Origin: Roseomonas sp.
GTDB taxonomy: Bacteria > Pseudomonadota > Alphaproteobacteria > Acetobacterales > Acetobacteraceae
Length of the DNA stretch: 64,000 bases
Direction: 5' to 3'
Assembly: GCA_020249925.1 (NCBI GenBank)
Contig: JADCER010000012.1
Coordinates: forward strand, 186,001 to 250,000
The notes below the pieces were generated by a model that was given only the letters and a program-made list of their open reading frames with translations, searched no databases and had not been told where the DNA came from. Shown here one piece after another: positions 43,379 to 52,606 of the stretch (the first letter of the stretch is position 1; each line of letters begins with the position of its first letter). The translations under genes were made by a program, and so were the position numbers.

Positions 43379-44449
43379 GTGCTGGCTCAACAAACCCCTT
43401 TGCGGCTGGATGATTATGATTTCATCCTGCCTGAACACCTGATCGCGCAGGCGCCCATCCGCCCGCGTGATGCTGCGCGCATGCTCGTGGTCCGCCCGGA
43501 CGGTGTGGAAGATCGCGGCGTGCGCGATCTGCCCGCATTGCTCGGCCCCCGTGATGTGATGGTGGTGAATGATACGCGCGTCATCCCCGCGCGTTTGCAT
43601 GCGCGGCGCGGCCAGGCGCGGGTGGAAATCATGCTGAACCGGCATGAGGAAGCGGGCATTTGGCATGCGCTGATCCGCAATGCCCGCCGGCTCAAGGCCG
43701 GGGATGAGATCGCGATTGAGGGCGCTGAGGATTGCACCGCGCGCGTGCTGGATGATCCCGAAGGCGGTGCCGCGCGGCTGGATTTTGGCCCCGATCAGGC
43801 GCGGCTCGCGGCCGCCTTGGAAAAGGCGGGGGAGGTCCCCCTGCCGCCCTATATCAGCCGTCCCGAAGGCCCGACAAGCGAAGATACCAGCGATTATCAA
43901 ACCATTTTCGCCCGCCGCCCCGGTGCTGTCGCCGCGCCCACGGCGAGCCTGCATTTCACCGAAGCCCTGCTGCAAGCGCTTGATGCGCGCGGCGTGCAGC
44001 GCGTCACCGTCACGCTGCATGTCGGCGCCGGCACCTTCCTGCCGGTGCGCACGGATGATGCGCGGGCGCACAAACTCCATGAGGAATGGGGCGAAATCAC
44101 CCCGGAAGCTGCCGCGCAATTGAACGCGGCGCGCGCGGCGGGCGGGCGCATCATCGCCATCGGCACCACCGCCTTGCGGCTTTTGGAAAGCGCGGTGCGC
44201 CCCGATGGCAGCATTACGCCTTTTCGTGGTCTTACGGATTTGTATCTGCTGCCGGGCCATACCTTCCGCAGCGCTGATGCACTGATGACGAATTTTCACT
44301 TGCCGCGCAGTACATTGTTTATGCTTGTTTGCGCCTTTGCCGGGGACCGGCGCATGCGCGCTGCCTATGCCCATGCCATCGCGCAACAATATCGCTTCTA
44401 TTCCTATGGCGATTCATCCCTGCTGTTTCGCGCGGGTAATGCGCCATGA
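43379..44449 (+). CDS. queA: tRNA preQ1(34) S-adenosylmethionine ribosyltransferase-isomerase
   Basis: 356 residues, probably from GTG 43379 (no ATG fits; TTG eight codons later is the alternative). QueA adds the epoxycyclopentanediol part of queuosine to preQ1 in tRNA, using S-adenosylmethionine. Seen: [98 protein letters not shown], and YSYGDSSLL at the C-terminus. Full length. It ends in an ATGA overlap with tgt and starts a six-gene tRNA-modification operon. Confidence 0.96.
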   Translation: MLAQQTPLRLDDYDFILPEHLIAQAPIRPRDAARMLVVRPDGVEDRGVRDLPALLGPRDVMVVNDTRVIPARLHARRGQARVEIMLNRHEEAGIWHALIRNARRLKAGDEIAIEGAEDCTARVLDDPEGGAARLDFGPDQARLAAALEKAGEVPLPPYISRPEGPTSEDTSDYQTIFARRPGAVAAPTASLHFTEALLQALDARGVQRVTVTLHVGAGTFLPVRTDDARAHKLHEEWGEITPEAAAQLNAARAAGGRIIAIGTTALRLLESAVRPDGSITPFRGLTDLYLLPGHTFRSADALMTNFHLPRSTLFMLVCAFAGDRRMRAAYAHAIAQQYRFYSYGDSSLLFRAGNAP

Positions 44450-45570
44450 CACTTTCCTGGCAGCATGAAGGCCAAGATGGCGCCGCGCGCGCCGGTGTCT
44501 TGCACACGGCCCATGGCATGGTGCCCACACCTGTCTTCATGCCCGTTGGCACGGCCGGCACGGTGAAGGCCATGACGGCCGATGCGGTGCGCGCGACCGG
44601 TGCGCGCATGGTTCTCGGCAATACCTATCATTTGATGCTGCGGCCTGGCGCTGAACGCATTGCGCGGCTTGGTGGCCTGCATCGTTTCATGGATTGGCAT
44701 GGGCCGATCCTGACGGATTCCGGCGGCTTTCAGGTCATGTCGCTTTCGGGCTTGCGCAAGATGGATGCGGATGGCGTCACCTTCCAAAGCCATGTGGATG
44801 GATCACGCCATCGCCTCACACCGGAACGCAGCGTGGAAATCCAGTATCTGCTCGGCGCTGATGTGACCATGTGCTTTGACGAATGCACACCTTTTCCCGC
44901 GACACATGAACAGGCCGCGACTTCCATGCGGCTTTCCATGCGCTGGGCAGCGCGCAGCCGCGAAGCCTTTGTGCCAAGGCCCGGGCATGGCCTATTCGGC
45001 ATTGTGCAGGGCAGTGTTTTCCCTGATTTACGCGCGGAAAGTGTCGCGGCGCTGACTGGTATCGGCTTTGAAGGCTATGCGGTGGGCGGGCTCGCGGTGG
45101 GTGAAGGCCAGGAAGCCATGTTCACCACGTTGGAATGCACCACGCCGCTGCTGCCCGCCGATAAGCCGCGCTATCTGATGGGCGTTGGCACGCCTTCTGA
45201 TCTGATTGGCGCGGTGCGGCGCGGCATAGATATGTTCGATTGCGTCATGCCGACACGCTCGGGGCGCACCGGCCGCGCCTATACGCGGGGCGGCGTGATC
45301 AATATCCGCAATGCCCGCCATGCCGAGGATAATCGCCCGCTCGATCCCAACTGTGCCTGCCCCGCTTGTAGGGGCCATTCGCGTGCCTATCTGCATCACC
45401 TGTTCAAGGCAAATGAAATGCTGGGGCCCATGCTGCTGACGTGGCACAATATTCAATACTACCAGGACCTGATGGCGGAACTCCGCGCCGGTATTCTGGC
45501 GGGCGATCTCGCCGGCACTGCTGCGCGCATTGAAGCCGGCTGGCAGGCGGAAAAGGAAAATGCAGCATGA
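44446..45570 (+). CDS. tgt: tRNA-guanine transglycosylase
   Basis: 374 residues. Exchanges guanine-34 of Asp, Asn, His and Tyr tRNAs for preQ1. Seen: [13 protein letters not shown] with Asp91 (general base), [40 protein letters not shown] with Asp265 as nucleophile, and the zinc site Cys303, Cys305, Cys308 (CACPAC) with His334. Start overlaps the queA stop by 4 nt and its end overlaps queF by 4 nt. Full length, no oddity. Typical bacterial single-subunit enzyme. Confidence 0.97.
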   Translation: MTLSWQHEGQDGAARAGVLHTAHGMVPTPVFMPVGTAGTVKAMTADAVRATGARMVLGNTYHLMLRPGAERIARLGGLHRFMDWHGPILTDSGGFQVMSLSGLRKMDADGVTFQSHVDGSRHRLTPERSVEIQYLLGADVTMCFDECTPFPATHEQAATSMRLSMRWAARSREAFVPRPGHGLFGIVQGSVFPDLRAESVAALTGIGFEGYAVGGLAVGEGQEAMFTTLECTTPLLPADKPRYLMGVGTPSDLIGAVRRGIDMFDCVMPTRSGRTGRAYTRGGVINIRNARHAEDNRPLDPNCACPACRGHSRAYLHHLFKANEMLGPMLLTWHNIQYYQDLMAELRAGILAGDLAGTAARIEAGWQAEKENAA

Positions 45571-46025
45571 GCGATCTGTCGCATCTGACACAGCTTGGCC
45601 AGGCGGCCACGCAACCGCAAAGCCCGGAACAGGCGGTGCTGGAACGTGTGGGCAATCCGCATCCTGGCCTGCGTTATTGCATCCGCTTTACCGCGCCGGA
45701 ATTCACCTCTCTCTGTCCGCTCACGGGCCAGCCAGATTTCGCGCATTTGGTGATTGATTACGTGCCGGATGCCTGGATTGTGGAAAGCAAATCGCTCAAG
45801 CTCTATCTTGCATCCTTCCGCAATCATGGCGCTTTTCATGAAGCCTGCACGCTGGATATCGCACAGCGCCTGGTGGGTTTGCTCGCGCCGCATTGGCTTC
45901 GCATCGGTGGCTATTGGTATCCGCGCGGCGGCATCCCCATTGATGTCTTCTGGCAAAGTGGCGCGCCGCCGGAAGCGGTTTGGATTCCGGCGCAGGAAGT
46001 GCAGCCCTATCGTGGGCGCGGCTGA
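45567..46025 (+). CDS. queF: NADPH-dependent 7-cyano-7-deazaguanine reductase
   Basis: 152 residues, the short unimodular type. Reduces preQ0 to preQ1. Seen: [14 protein letters not shown] with catalytic Cys50 (thioimide former) and Asp57, VESKSLKLY with Glu73 at the substrate site, and HGAFHEACT. Overlaps tgt by 4 nt (ATGA); the queG start lies 14 nt inside its end. Reaches the family's usual size (about 150-160). Position between tgt and queG is unusual but consistent with a single operon for the pathway. Confidence 0.96.
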   Translation: MSDLSHLTQLGQAATQPQSPEQAVLERVGNPHPGLRYCIRFTAPEFTSLCPLTGQPDFAHLVIDYVPDAWIVESKSLKLYLASFRNHGAFHEACTLDIAQRLVGLLAPHWLRIGGYWYPRGGIPIDVFWQSGAPPEAVWIPAQEVQPYRGRG

Positions 46026-47049
46026 CGCCATTAGGGCAGAGGCGCAACGCCTCGGCTTCGATGCCATTGGCTTCGCCCCGGCGCGGCTGGGGCCAGAGGC
46101 GCGCGACAGGCTCCAGGAATTCCTCGCCGCCGGCATGCATGGCGGCATGGGCTGGATGGAAGCCCGTGCCGAACAACGCGCCGACCCGCGCACGTTATGG
46201 CCTGAAGCACGCAGTGTGATCGCGCTCGGCCTGTCCTATGCGCCTGAGGCAGATCCGCTGGAAAGCCTCGCCTGGCAGGACCGCGCGACGATCAGCGTTT
46301 ATGCACGCAATCGCGATTATCATGATGTGGTCAAGAAGCGCCTGAAGGCGTTGGCGCGCTGGATGGTGACGCATTTCGCCAATGCCGGCGTCAAGGTTTT
46401 CGTGGATACCGCACCGGTGATGGAAAAGCCACTCGCACAGCAGGCGGGTTTGGGCTGGCAGGGCAAGCATACTAATCTTGTCTCCCGCACGCATGGTTCA
46501 TGGTTGTTCCTGGGAGAGATTTACACCACGCTCGATCTCAGCCCCGAGGCGCCTGAGGTTGATCATTGCGGGACTTGCTCGCGCTGCCTTGACATCTGCC
46601 CGACAAAGGCTTTCCCGGCGCCGTATCGGCTGGATGCGCGGCGCTGCATTTCCTACCTGACCATCGAACATCACGGCCCGATCCCGGAGGAATTTCGCAA
46701 GCCCATGGGCAATCGCATCTATGGCTGTGATGATTGCCTCGCGGTCTGCCCCTGGAACAAATTCGCCGCCGCGCATGAGGAACCGTCCTTCGCGCCACGC
46801 GCGGAACTCACTGCGCCAAAACTGGCGGATTTGGCCGCGCTGGATGATGCGGCCTTTCGCGCGCTGTTTTCCGGCAGCCCCATCAAGCGCATCGGGCGCA
46901 ATCGCTTCATCCGCAATGTGCTGATTGCCATTGGCAATTCCAACGATCCCAGCTTGCAGGAAACCGCGCGCGCGCTTTGCGCCGATGCTGACCCCGTGGT
47001 GGCAGAAGCCGCCGCCTGGGCCGCCGCACAATTGGAACACGCCGCATGA
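46012..47049 (+). CDS. queG: Epoxyqueuosine reductase
   Basis: 345 residues from GTG 46012, which overlaps queF by 14 nt with AGGAAG upstream; longer in-frame extensions would run inside queF. Removes the epoxide oxygen of epoxyqueuosine in tRNA using cobalamin and two [4Fe-4S] clusters. Seen: [15 protein letters not shown] with the catalytic Asp132, [27 protein letters not shown] (Cys186, 189, 192, 196), and [15 protein letters not shown] (Cys239, 242, 246), plus Cys212. C-terminal HEAT-like helices ([20 protein letters not shown]) are present. The end overlaps queC by 4 nt. Confidence 0.94.
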   Translation: MGAADAIRAEAQRLGFDAIGFAPARLGPEARDRLQEFLAAGMHGGMGWMEARAEQRADPRTLWPEARSVIALGLSYAPEADPLESLAWQDRATISVYARNRDYHDVVKKRLKALARWMVTHFANAGVKVFVDTAPVMEKPLAQQAGLGWQGKHTNLVSRTHGSWLFLGEIYTTLDLSPEAPEVDHCGTCSRCLDICPTKAFPAPYRLDARRCISYLTIEHHGPIPEEFRKPMGNRIYGCDDCLAVCPWNKFAAAHEEPSFAPRAELTAPKLADLAALDDAAFRALFSGSPIKRIGRNRFIRNVLIAIGNSNDPSLQETARALCADADPVVAEAAAWAAAQLEHAA

Positions 47050-47753
47050 CGCAAGAAAAAGCGCTCGTTCTTTTCAGCGGTGGGCAGGATTCCGCAACCT
47101 GCCTCGCCTGGGCCTTGGATCGTTTCGCGCAGGTGGAAACCATCGGCTTCGATTACGGCCAGCGCCATCGGATCGAACTTGATATCCGCGATGCGTTTCG
47201 CGCGGCGCTGCTGCAAGCGCGCCCTGAATGGCAGGCGAAACTCGGCCCCGATCATCTGATCCGCCTTGATGCGCTTGGTCAGGTTTCAGATACCGCGCTC
47301 ACCTCAGAAACCACTATCGCCTTCAATGCGGATGGCCTGCCCAATACATTCGTACCCGGCCGCAACATTATTTTCCTGAGCTTCGCCGCCGCCATCGCCT
47401 ATCGCCGTGGCATCAAACACATTGTGGGCGGCATGTGTGAGACGGATTACTCCGGCTATCCCGATTGCCGTGATGATACGATCAAGGCGCTGCAAGTGGC
47501 GCTCAACCTCGGCATGGATCGGCGCTTTGTATTGGAAACGCCGTTGATGTGGCTGGACAAGGCTGCGACCTGGCGGCTGGCGGAAAGCCTCGGCGGCGCG
47601 GCTTTGGTCATGGCGATCCTGGAACACACGCATAGCTGCTATCTGGGGGATCGTAGCCAGCGCCACGCCTGGGGTTATGGCTGCGGCACTTGCCCGGCTT
47701 GTGACTTGCGCGCCAAGGGCTGGGCGGCCTATTCAGCCGCTGAAACCCCATGA
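47046..47753 (+). CDS. queC: 7-cyano-7-deazaguanine synthase
   Basis: 235 residues. Converts 7-carboxy-7-deazaguanine to preQ0 with ATP and ammonia. Seen: [17 protein letters not shown] with PP-loop SGGQDS (11-16), [34 protein letters not shown], and the zinc site Cys198, Cys213, Cys216, Cys219 in [22 protein letters not shown]. Start overlaps queG (ATGA), and its end overlaps the VUT-family gene (ATGA). QueD, QueE and FolE, which make the precursor, are not in the window. Confidence 0.96.
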   Translation: MTQEKALVLFSGGQDSATCLAWALDRFAQVETIGFDYGQRHRIELDIRDAFRAALLQARPEWQAKLGPDHLIRLDALGQVSDTALTSETTIAFNADGLPNTFVPGRNIIFLSFAAAIAYRRGIKHIVGGMCETDYSGYPDCRDDTIKALQVALNLGMDRRFVLETPLMWLDKAATWRLAESLGGAALVMAILEHTHSCYLGDRSQRHAWGYGCGTCPACDLRAKGWAAYSAAETP

Positions 47754-48307
47754 ACCTCTCCCCCCGCATCCAAGGCTTCGCCTTCCTGATCGGCTTCGCG
47801 CTGTGTATTCCGGCAGCCAATTGGATGATCGGAAATCTCGGCAGCTTCTGCGTGCCGAACGGCCCCTGCCTGATCCCCGTGGCACCCGGCATCATGGCGC
47901 CATCGGGAGTGCTGATGATTGGTCTGGCATTGGTGCTGAGGGATTTGGTGCAGCGTCGCCTTGGCCTGAATTGGGCCTTCGCCGCCATTGCGTTGGGCGT
48001 GGTGCTTTCCGCCGCGCTCGCGCCGCCCGCTTTGGTGCTGGCCTCAGCCGCTGCATTCCTGCTGAGTGAAACCGCTGATTTGGCCGTTTATACGCCGCTG
48101 CAAAAGCGTGGCCTGACGCTGGCCGTGGCCGCCAGTGGTGCGGTCGGCCTTGTCGTGGATAGCGTGGTGTTTCTTTTCCTTGCCTTTGGCAGCTTGGATT
48201 TTCTGGCCGGCCAAATCATCGGCAAGGCCTGGATGGTATTGCTGGCCTTGCCCTTCATCCATTGGCTGCGCCGGCATGATGCGCGGCGCGGCATTCAGCC
48301 AGCCTGA
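47750..48307 (+). CDS. VUT-family (YhhQ/COG1738-like) membrane protein, probable queuosine-precursor transporter
   Basis: 185 residues with five or six hydrophobic segments and no long soluble part ([110 protein letters not shown]). RDLVQ..GL and SET.D..VY resemble the conserved loops of the VUT family. YhhQ of E. coli takes up 7-cyano- and 7-aminomethyl-7-deazaguanine. The ATGA overlap with queC strongly supports a role in queuosine-precursor salvage. Direct proof is lacking, and it could also be a truncated or sister family. Confidence 0.8.
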   Translation: MNLSPRIQGFAFLIGFALCIPAANWMIGNLGSFCVPNGPCLIPVAPGIMAPSGVLMIGLALVLRDLVQRRLGLNWAFAAIALGVVLSAALAPPALVLASAAAFLLSETADLAVYTPLQKRGLTLAVAASGAVGLVVDSVVFLFLAFGSLDFLAGQIIGKAWMVLLALPFIHWLRRHDARRGIQPA

Positions 48308-49267
48308 TCAATCCGGTCGGATATTGAATTCGCGCACCACCGCGCTCCATTTCGTCACTTCGCCATCCAGAAAGCGCGCCAAGCCCGCAGGGTCAGACAT
48401 CACCAACCGCGCCTGTTGGGTTTGCGTCATTTGCGTGCGGATACGATCTTCGGAAAGGGTTTCACGCAGAGCATTATTCATGCGCGCCACCAATTCGGCC
48501 GGCGTGCCGGCAGGCGCGAAAACACCCCACCAGGCTTCCGCCTGCAAGCCGGGAAAGCCGCTTTCCTCGGCAGTCGGCAGATCACTCAGCGCGGGCAGGC
48601 GTGCCGGGCCGAATTGCGCCACCGCGCGGAAAGTGCCGGCAGCGATCTGCGCTGCCACCAGCGCGGCCGAGCCGATCATCATATCCACCGTGCCCGCCAT
48701 GGTATCATTCACCGCAAGCCCGCCGCTGCGATAGGGAATATGCGTGAGCCGCGTGCCGCTACGCGCCTGGAACTGGATCATGGCCAAATGCCCGATCGTG
48801 CCATTGCCGGTGGACCCGAAGGAAACCGCATCCGGCCGTGCCTTCGCCGCCGCCACCACATCCGCGAGTGAGCGAAACGGCTTATCCGCACGACACGCAA
48901 TCACATAAGGCGCGCCGCCGATCAGCATCACCGGGTCAAGGTCACGCGTCAGGTTGAAGGGCAAATTGGCGAGCAGCGCCGGCATGGTTGCGTGGCTATC
49001 AAAAGTCAGCAACCAAGTCTGGCCATCGGGCCGTGCCTTGGCCACAATATCTGTCCCGATGGACCCCGCCGCACCAGGGCGATTTTCCACGATGATCGAA
49101 ACGCCAAGGCGCTGCATCAACCCGGGCGAGACCAGCCGCGCCACCGCATCGGTCGAACCACCCGGCCCGAAGGGCACAACAATACGTATGGCATTGCCCT
49201 GCGCCTGTGCCGGCACAATGCTGGCCGCTGCAAGACTACCAAGAACCACACGACGCGAAAGCTGCAT
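48308..49267 (-). CDS. Bug-type (TctC family) solute-binding protein, copy 3
   Basis: 319 residues; GGGGAG precedes ATG 49267. Signal with twin-Arg-like SRRVVLGSLAAASIVPAQAQG. Seen: RIVVPFGPGGSTDAVARL (ligand loop), VENRPGAAGSIGTDIVAKARPDGQTWLL and THIPYRSGGLAVNDTMAGTVDMM. Monocistronic. It ends immediately next to the VUT gene stop on the opposite strand, with no space for a terminator. No partner membrane proteins nearby. Ligand unknown, probably a carboxylate. Confidence 0.93.
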   Translation of the reverse strand: MQLSRRVVLGSLAAASIVPAQAQGNAIRIVVPFGPGGSTDAVARLVSPGLMQRLGVSIIVENRPGAAGSIGTDIVAKARPDGQTWLLTFDSHATMPALLANLPFNLTRDLDPVMLIGGAPYVIACRADKPFRSLADVVAAAKARPDAVSFGSTGNGTIGHLAMIQFQARSGTRLTHIPYRSGGLAVNDTMAGTVDMMIGSAALVAAQIAAGTFRAVAQFGPARLPALSDLPTAEESGFPGLQAEAWWGVFAPAGTPAELVARMNNALRETLSEDRIRTQMTQTQQARLVMSDPAGLARFLDGEVTKWSAVVREFNIRPD

Positions 49268-49336
49268 GATTTATACTCCCCCCATCGTTACACCGATTTA
49301 CCCACGGCATATGCCAAAGAAATGGATTGATCAAAC

Positions 49337-50074
49337 CTAATCCGCAATCCACCCGGGGGAGGGCAGGGCGCGATAGGCTTCGCGCAAGCTATCGGACCAG
49401 CGCTGGCTGACTTGCCGGAAATACGCATCATCTTCCGTAATGCGCCGGCTGAGTGTCACTTTCTGGCCGCCTTCGCGGTAAACCATCAGATCAATCGGCA
49501 GCCCAACCGAAAGATTGGAACGCAAGGTACTATCCATGCTGATCAGCACCAGCTTCACGCCATCGGCCAATGAGGTGTCGCTTTTCACCACACGGTCCAG
49601 AATCGGCTTGCCGTATTTATGCTCACCAATTTGCAGGAAAGGCGTATCGGCGGTGGCTTCGATGAAATTGCCCGCAGCATAGATCAAAAACAGCCGCATT
49701 GGCCCGCCGGCGATCTGACCGCCTAGCAAAAAGGAAGCCTCAAAAGCCACGCCCTGCGCCTTCATCGCCGGGCCATCACTTTCAAACACATCGCGCACGG
49801 CCGCGCCAATCAATTGCGCGGCACGGAACATGCTCGGCACATCGCGCAAGGTATGTGTCTCTGCCCCCAGCGGGAAACCTTCCTGCACGCGGTTCCATAC
49901 CGCCTGCGTGATCGCCAAATTGCCCGCCGACATCAGCGCCAGCATGCGCTCACCTGGCTGTTCCACAACATGCATCTTGGAAAAGCTGGAAATGTGATCC
50001 AGCCCCGCATTGGTGCGCGTATCGGAAAGCAGGACAAGCCCATCCTTCAGGAACAGGCCGACGCAATAGGTCAT
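49337..50074 (-). CDS. Anbu-type proteasome-like peptidase
   Basis: 245 residues of the Ntn-hydrolase fold (ancestral beta subunit). Start MTYCVGLFLKDG places Thr2 after the initiator Met, matching the catalytic N-terminal Thr of proteasome beta subunits; Asp18 (in LLSDTRTN) and Lys33 (in SSFSKMH) line up with Asp17 and Lys33 of the proteasome active site. GSGxxxA-like loops near the end are weak, as usual in Anbu. Cytoplasmic, forms a ring or open spiral in relatives. Substrate unknown; no ATPase gene such as HslU or Mpa is nearby. It follows the alpha-E gene by 20 bp in one operon with the ATP-grasp gene. Confidence 0.88.
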   Translation of the reverse strand: MTYCVGLFLKDGLVLLSDTRTNAGLDHISSFSKMHVVEQPGERMLALMSAGNLAITQAVWNRVQEGFPLGAETHTLRDVPSMFRAAQLIGAAVRDVFESDGPAMKAQGVAFEASFLLGGQIAGGPMRLFLIYAAGNFIEATADTPFLQIGEHKYGKPILDRVVKSDTSLADGVKLVLISMDSTLRSNLSVGLPIDLMVYREGGQKVTLSRRITEDDAYFRQVSQRWSDSLREAYRALPSPGWIAD

Positions 50075-50094
50075 GGCAAGCGCTCCGCGCCCTA

Positions 50095-51036
50095 TCAGTT
50101 GTGCAGGTAAAACTCGGCGATTTGGCCGCCAAGATCAATATTGCGCGCCATCATCTCATTCAGGAAGGCCTCAAGCCCCTGGGTGAAGATATCCTCAACC
50201 CGGCCAAAGCGCAGCCGAGCGTGGATCTCCCCGGCCCGCCGATGGCATTCCCCGCGCCGCCCGCCATGGGCGGTGGCGATTTCATCCAGCACGCCCTCAA
50301 TCCGGGCATGGCAGGCAATCATGGAACGCGGCAATTCCCCGCGCAGGATGAGCAATTCGGCAATCCGCCGTGGTTCAATCCGCCCGTGATAAACCCATTG
50401 ATAGGCGCGAAGTGCGGTGAAGTTGCGCAAGATCGCTTGCCAATTCAGATAATCTTCCGCCGTGCCGGCTTCGGCGATGCTGAGCGCCCCGGCATGGGCA
50501 TGCAGCACGCGCGCGGTATTGTCGGCGCGTTCCAGCATGGTGCCAAGGCGCACAAAGCGCCAGGCTTCATCGCGCAGCATGGTGTCATCATAGGCGCCAT
50601 TGAACAGGATGGTCTGGCGCTTCACCCAATCCAGAAAGCCGGGCAGATCATCGGCATTCGGCATGGTATTATCCATGCGCCGCATCTGGCCCCAGGTGTC
50701 ATTCACCGCTTCCCACATATCAACCGTGAGTGCCGTGCGTACCTGCCGCGCATTCTGCCGCGAAGCCTCGATGCAGGATTGGATGGAAGAAGGATTGGCG
50801 CGATCCATCACCAGATGCTGGATGATCTGTGCTGCATCAGGGGCGGCGCCAAAGCCCTGCAATAGCCCGATATCGCCGCTGGTCAGCAGCAGCGCGCGCC
50901 AGCCTTGCCCCTGCGCCGGGCGCCCACCGCCCATCCCGGCTTCACGCAGCGCCACTTGCAGCGCCCGCGCGGTATTGCCGGCGCGTTCCATATAGCGCCC
51001 GAGCCAATAGAGGCTATCTGCCGTACGGCTCAGCAT
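50095..51036 (-). CDS. Alpha-E domain protein (DUF403)
   Basis: 313 residues, almost entirely alpha-helical. Starts MLSRTADSLYWLGRYMERAGNTARAL, the hallmark opening of alpha-E proteins. Later VRLGTMLERADNTARVLH repeats the same ERADNTAR element and is the second hallmark; WYHGRIEPRR-like WVYHGRIEPRRIAELLIL follows. The family always accompanies circularly permuted ATP-grasp enzymes and is thought to be a peptide- or amine-ligating partner, but its function is unknown. The start overlaps the ATP-grasp gene by 7 nt; the Anbu gene follows 20 bp later. Length is normal. Confidence 0.92.
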   Translation of the reverse strand: MLSRTADSLYWLGRYMERAGNTARALQVALREAGMGGGRPAQGQGWRALLLTSGDIGLLQGFGAAPDAAQIIQHLVMDRANPSSIQSCIEASRQNARQVRTALTVDMWEAVNDTWGQMRRMDNTMPNADDLPGFLDWVKRQTILFNGAYDDTMLRDEAWRFVRLGTMLERADNTARVLHAHAGALSIAEAGTAEDYLNWQAILRNFTALRAYQWVYHGRIEPRRIAELLILRGELPRSMIACHARIEGVLDEIATAHGGRRGECHRRAGEIHARLRFGRVEDIFTQGLEAFLNEMMARNIDLGGQIAEFYLHN

Positions 51037-52463
51037 GGCGCATCCGGGACCAAAACCCAGGTATCCTTGGTGCCGCCGCCTTGCGATGAATTCACGACAA
51101 GCGATCCTTCACGCAAGGCCACGCGCGTCAGCCCCCCTGGCACAATGCGAGTCTCAGCACCGGAAAGCACAAAGGGCCGCAAATCCACATGGCGCGGCGC
51201 GGTGCCGCTGCCGGTGAAGGTCGGCACGGTGGAAAGCGCAAGCGTTGGTTGCGCGATGTAATCTGCGGGATTGGCGCGAATGCGCGCAGCGAATTCAGCG
51301 CGCTGTTCGGCGGTGCTATGCGGCCCGACCAGCATGCCATAACCGCCCGAACCCTTGGTGAGTTTCACCACCAATTCATGCAAATGATCGAGCACATAGG
51401 CGCAATCATCCGGCCTTTCGCAAAGATAAGTCGGCACATTGGCCAGGATCGGTTCTTCGCCGAGGTAGAACCGCACCATTTCCGGCACGTAGGGATAAAC
51501 CGCCTTGTCATCGGCAATGCCGCCACCCGGCGCATTGGCCAGCGCCACATTGCCGGCGCGATAGGCTTCCATCAGCCCGCGCACACCCAGCATGGAATCA
51601 GCGCGAAACACGGCTGGGTCCAGATAATCATCATCAATCCGGCGATAGATCACATCCACGCGCTGCGGGCCTGCGGTGGTGCGCATGTAAACAACGCGAT
51701 CCTCGACGAATAAATCCTGACCCTCCACCACCTCCACGCCCATTTCATCGGCCAGGAAGCAATGTTCGTAATAGGCGCTGTTATAAGCACCAGGCGTCAG
51801 CAGCACCACGCGTGGCAGGCCGCGGCAGGCAGGCGGCGCTACCGACATCAAGGTTTCCAGCAAATCGCTCGGGTAATGGCTGACGGGGGCAATACGATGC
51901 GCTGCGCACAGGCCGGGGAATAGCCGCAGCATGGCTTCGCGGCCTTCCAGCATATAGGAAACGCCCGATGGCGTGCGGCAATTATCTTCCAGCACATGGA
52001 ATTGCGCGGCATCGGTGCGCACCACATCAATGCCGGCGATATGCACGTAAATCCCACCCGGCGGCGTGATGCCGCGCATCTCGGGCCGATAGGCTTCATT
52101 CTGCAAAATCAGCGCTTCCGGTATGCGCCCGGCCTTCAGGATTTCTCCCGGCCCATAAACATCCGCCAGAAACATATTGAGCGCACGCACGCGTTGCGTC
52201 AGGCCGCGCGACAAATGGTCCCATTCCTGCCACGCCAGGATGCGCGGGATGATATCGAAGGGGATCAGCCGTTCCGGATCGCCGCCTTCGCCATAAACCG
52301 CGAAGGTCACGCCAATGCGGCGAAACAAAAGCTCGGCTTCCTGGCGCTTGCGTTCCAATTGCGCGATGGGTGTGGCCGCCAGCCAGCGCGCAATCTCGCC
52401 ATAGGCCGCCCGCGCCGCTTCGGGTTCCCCCATTTCGTCAAAGGCCCTGATGGGTTCCGCCAT
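51030..52463 (-). CDS. Circularly permuted ATP-grasp protein (DUF404/DUF407)
   Basis: 477 residues from ATG 52463, with GGAGG 11 nt upstream. Seen: LARITF-type opening then DIIPRILAWQEWDHLSRGLTQRVRALNMFLADVYG, HIAGIDVVRTDAAQFHVLEDNCRTPSGVSYML, the IYRRIDDDYLDP block, NAPGGGIADDKAVYPYVPEM, LVVKLTKGSGGYGML, and SSQGGGTKDTWVL at the C-terminus, all characteristic of the circularly permuted ATP-grasp group that forms amide bonds between a carboxylate and an amine. It begins the operon ATP-grasp, alpha-E, Anbu. The transglutaminase-like protein often found in the same cluster is missing here. A peptide-tagging or unusual peptide-synthesis role is conjectured in the literature. Confidence 0.92.
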   Translation of the reverse strand: MAEPIRAFDEMGEPEAARAAYGEIARWLAATPIAQLERKRQEAELLFRRIGVTFAVYGEGGDPERLIPFDIIPRILAWQEWDHLSRGLTQRVRALNMFLADVYGPGEILKAGRIPEALILQNEAYRPEMRGITPPGGIYVHIAGIDVVRTDAAQFHVLEDNCRTPSGVSYMLEGREAMLRLFPGLCAAHRIAPVSHYPSDLLETLMSVAPPACRGLPRVVLLTPGAYNSAYYEHCFLADEMGVEVVEGQDLFVEDRVVYMRTTAGPQRVDVIYRRIDDDYLDPAVFRADSMLGVRGLMEAYRAGNVALANAPGGGIADDKAVYPYVPEMVRFYLGEEPILANVPTYLCERPDDCAYVLDHLHELVVKLTKGSGGYGMLVGPHSTAEQRAEFAARIRANPADYIAQPTLALSTVPTFTGSGTAPRHVDLRPFVLSGAETRIVPGGLTRVALREGSLVVNSSQGGGTKDTWVLVPDAPC

Positions 52464-52578
52464 CGCCCGACTGACCTCCTGTTTCTCAGAAGATCGGGCC
52501 AAAGGGCGCGCCACACAAGGCGGTGATGCCCGAAAACTGGGCCGGACGGTGCTTTATTGCCCAGAAGGCATCCGCCGC

Positions 52579-52593
52579 GCCCAATTCTTGGGC
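52579..52593. other. Small hairpin in intergenic region
   Basis: Perfect 6-bp stem GCCCAA with TTGGGC and loop TTC, 14 nt beyond the amidase stop codon. The amidase stop (TAA, 52607-52609) lies in a second C/G-rich palindrome, CCCTTTAA-type with flanking C and G runs (about 52600-52620). No T-run follows either, so a role in ending amidase transcription is only possible. Confidence 0.3.
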
Positions 52594-52606
52594 AAGCGCC
52601 CCCCCC

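Noticed and set aside
42455-44389. 644-residue open frame on the minus strand opposite the Bug receptor and queA
   Set aside because: It lies fully antisense to two well-supported genes, has an Arg/His/Gln-rich composition typical of antisense frames, and shows no domain.
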